A stretch of 15,661 nucleotides of DNA, taken from positions 1 through 15,661 of the forward strand of contig JALWON010000312.1 in NCBI GenBank assembly GCA_027083475.1, read 5' to 3'. The notes beneath the pieces are model-generated. The model did not search any database, was not told where the DNA came from, and was given only the letters and a program-made list of their open reading frames with translations. Position 1 is the first letter of the stretch. Each line of letters begins with the position of its first letter. The translations under genes and the position numbers were made by a program. Shown here piece after piece: positions 14,943-15,661 of this stretch. This DNA is from Sulfurimonas sp. GTDB taxonomy: Bacteria; Campylobacterota; Campylobacteria; Campylobacterales; Sulfurimonadaceae.

Positions 14943-14970
14943 ATTCCTTAAAATAGGGATATTTTTTCTT
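14943..14970 (+). terminator. Weak rho-independent terminator candidate
   Basis: A 5-bp stem ATTCC/GGGAT (one G-T pair) with an 8-nt loop is followed by ATTTTTTCTT. The stem is short and AT-rich, so this may be chance. It could end transcription from pabB and the small membrane gene. Confidence 0.3.
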
Positions 14971-14984
14971 ATATTCAAAATAAT

Positions 14985-15055
14985 ATACTGTTAATAATAC
15001 TGTTATAATTTTTAAATATGCTGTGTAAGATCTTTGGCAGTTTAGCAGTTTAGCA
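14985..15055. repeat. Two short tandem repeat pairs in AT-rich DNA
   Basis: ATACTGTTA occurs at 14985-14993 and 14997-15005 (12-bp period). GCAGTTTA occurs at 15037-15044 and 15045-15052, followed by GCA. The 208-bp gap 14856-15063 holds only these, the tRNA remnant and the weak terminator. Iteron-like binding sites for an element-encoded protein are one possibility, slippage in AT-rich DNA another. Confidence 0.5.
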
Positions 15056-15063
15056 ATATGTTT

Positions 15064-15312
15064 TTATGAACATAAATCCGTTATTTTAATATCAAGAATT
15101 TTCGCAATTTTGTAAAGTTGTTCAATATTATAGTGCTTATCTTCAAGACCAGCCTCAATTTTTGCAATAGTGCTGACAGATTTATGTCCTATCATATGTG
15201 CTAAATTTAACTGAGACACACCTTTTTCTTTTCGTGCTTTTTTGACATTTTCAACAATAATTCTGTGAAATTTTTCAATCTCTTCTGCTGGGATCTCGTC
15301 TAAATTTTCTAT
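15064..15312 (-). CDS. XRE/Cro-like helix-turn-helix repressor with non-canonical (ATA) start
   Basis: An 82-residue cytoplasmic DNA-binding protein. Residues about 16-80 form a full XRE domain: IIVENVKKARKEKGVSQLNL (helices 1-2), then HKSVSTIAKIEAG (recognition helix region) and IEQLYKIAKILDIKITDL. No ATG, GTG or TTG occurs in frame upstream of the HTH, although the frame stays open leftward to the stop at about 15447. AGGA (15324-15321) lies 8 nt before an ATA codon at 15312, where the sequence ENLDEIPAEE begins, so ATA is the best start, or an ATG lost by one base change. A -10 (TATAAT, 15366-15361) and a perfect inverted repeat lie just upstream, suggesting autoregulation. It may be a recent pseudogene. 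Confidence 0.75.
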   Translation of the reverse strand: MENLDEIPAEEIEKFHRIIVENVKKARKEKGVSQLNLAHMIGHKSVSTIAKIEAGLEDKHYNIEQLYKIAKILDIKITDLCS

Positions 15313-15319
15313 TGCAAAT

Positions 15320-15352
15320 ATCCTATATGATTTATATTTGATTATATAGGAT
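15320..15352. promoter_or_regulatory. Inverted-repeat operator candidate of the XRE repressor
   Basis: ATCCTATAT (15320-15328) and ATATAGGAT (15344-15352) are a perfect 9-bp inverted repeat with a 15-bp spacer. The core CCTATA recurs at 15373-15378. It lies between the XRE -10 and its ribosome site, the typical position of an autorepressor operator; the left arm also supplies the AGGA ribosome site, so binding or hairpin formation would hide it. Confidence 0.6.
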
Positions 15353-15360
15353 TGATTAAA

Positions 15361-15366
15361 ATTATA
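15361..15366 (-). promoter_or_regulatory. -10 box of the XRE gene
   Basis: TATAAT on the minus strand; transcription would start near 15354, directly at the edge of the inverted repeat, with a leader of about 40 nt to the ATA start. No -35 seen. Confidence 0.45.
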
Positions 15367-15405
15367 AAATTCCCTATAGTGAAGTATTTTTAAGCTTTTT
15401 TGAAT

Positions 15406-15411
15406 TATAAT
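15406..15411 (+). promoter_or_regulatory. -10 box of the divergent small membrane protein gene
   Basis: TATAAT with a predicted start near 15418, giving a leader of about 18 nt carrying the strong ribosome site GGGAGGAAG (15424-15432). The XRE operator lies 54 bp to the left. Confidence 0.5.
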
Positions 15412-15435
15412 ATGTATAAAAATGGGAGGAAGATT

Positions 15436-15661
15436 ATGTTTGAGTACTTAGTAAATGTGTTTGTCAGAATAGTTTTTGGGTATTTAGGAGGAGTATTAGT
15501 AGCTGCTGCAATATTTGCTGCATATTGGTATGGATATGATTTTGAGTATGCAAAACAAACAGCTATAGAGATCTCTCAAGGTGAATTTTTTAAGTTTTTA
15601 CTGTGGTTGCCATTAGTTGTGGCATGGTTTAATCCAAGTGGGAAGGGTGGTTGCCATAAAA
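15436..15661 (+). CDS. Small membrane protein of unknown function, 3' end outside window
   Basis: About 75 residues are visible before the edge. The strong GGAGG ribosome site 4-12 nt before ATG 15436 makes the start secure. Residues about 7-32 form a glycine- and alanine-rich membrane helix (RIVFGYLGGVLVAAAIFAAY), then a short polar stretch (EYAKQTAIEISQGEFFK), a second hydrophobic segment with LLWLPLVVAWF and a glycine-rich basic loop (NPSGKGGCHK). No family recognised. It is divergent from an XRE repressor, so is probably the first gene under that repressor's control in an integrated element. Confidence 0.7.
   Translation, partial: MFEYLVNVFVRIVFGYLGGVLVAAAIFAAYWYGYDFEYAKQTAIEISQGEFFKFLLWLPLVVAWFNPSGKGGCHK

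Noticed and set aside
14857..14970. A ~75-nt small RNA from TATAAT 14882 to the weak hairpin at 14970
   Set aside because: The -35 spacing is 19 bp, the hairpin is weak and the DNA is very AT-rich; the tRNA remnant explains the only structured part.
1..15661. CRISPR arrays or insertion sequences
   Set aside because: No regularly spaced repeats, transposase-like proteins or terminal inverted repeats were seen.

Overview
This window looks like a piece of a low-GC Campylobacterota (Epsilonproteobacteria) chromosome, most likely from a free-living sulfur- or hydrogen-oxidising relative of Sulfurimonas. That placement is inferred from the waaC–htrB pair, a PflB-like flagellar TPR protein, very tight gene packing and extended -10 promoters of the form TGCTATAAT. 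No database search was possible, so the genus is a guess.

Layout. Bases 2-1469 (+) hold the 3' part of waaC and then htrB/lpxL, for lipooligosaccharide core and lipid A. A convergent operon, panB–ruvB–AI-2E transporter (4351-1466, -), covers pantothenate synthesis, Holliday-junction branch migration and a membrane exporter. From a shared divergent promoter, an orphan HPt phosphotransfer protein and trpA run rightward (4407-5558). A MntA–HepT type VII toxin–antitoxin pair (6181-5536, -) and tRNA-Arg(CCT) (6252-6327, -) follow. A LysR-type regulator (+) then faces a cysK–pabC-like–hypothetical operon (9323-7365, -). A small acidic protein (9379-9636, +) abuts a large membrane-anchored TPR protein, probably PflB (11973-9637, -). 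Rightward from 12056 come bioD, pyrB, pabB and a small membrane protein.

At about 14908 the character changes. A 23-bp tRNA 3' end (T-loop to CCA) stands alone without a tRNA body, which is the expected signature of an integrase attachment site. To its right lie AT-rich DNA with short direct repeats, an XRE/Cro-like repressor gene that lacks any canonical start codon, a perfect inverted-repeat operator candidate, and a divergent small membrane protein that runs off the window. I read this as the first ~750 bp of an integrated element.

Functional links. PabB and the PabC-like lyase make two steps of p-aminobenzoate synthesis from two separate operons, and no pabA is visible. The rest is typical scattered housekeeping: biotin, pyrimidine, pantothenate, tryptophan and cysteine. 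Convergent genes overlap or touch, leaving no room for intergenic terminators. The most unusual points are the att-like tRNA remnant and accessory edge, the ATA-start repressor, the apparently leaderless bioD, a consensus sigma70 promoter buried in the end of bioD, and a palindromic bidirectional promoter between panB and the HPt gene.
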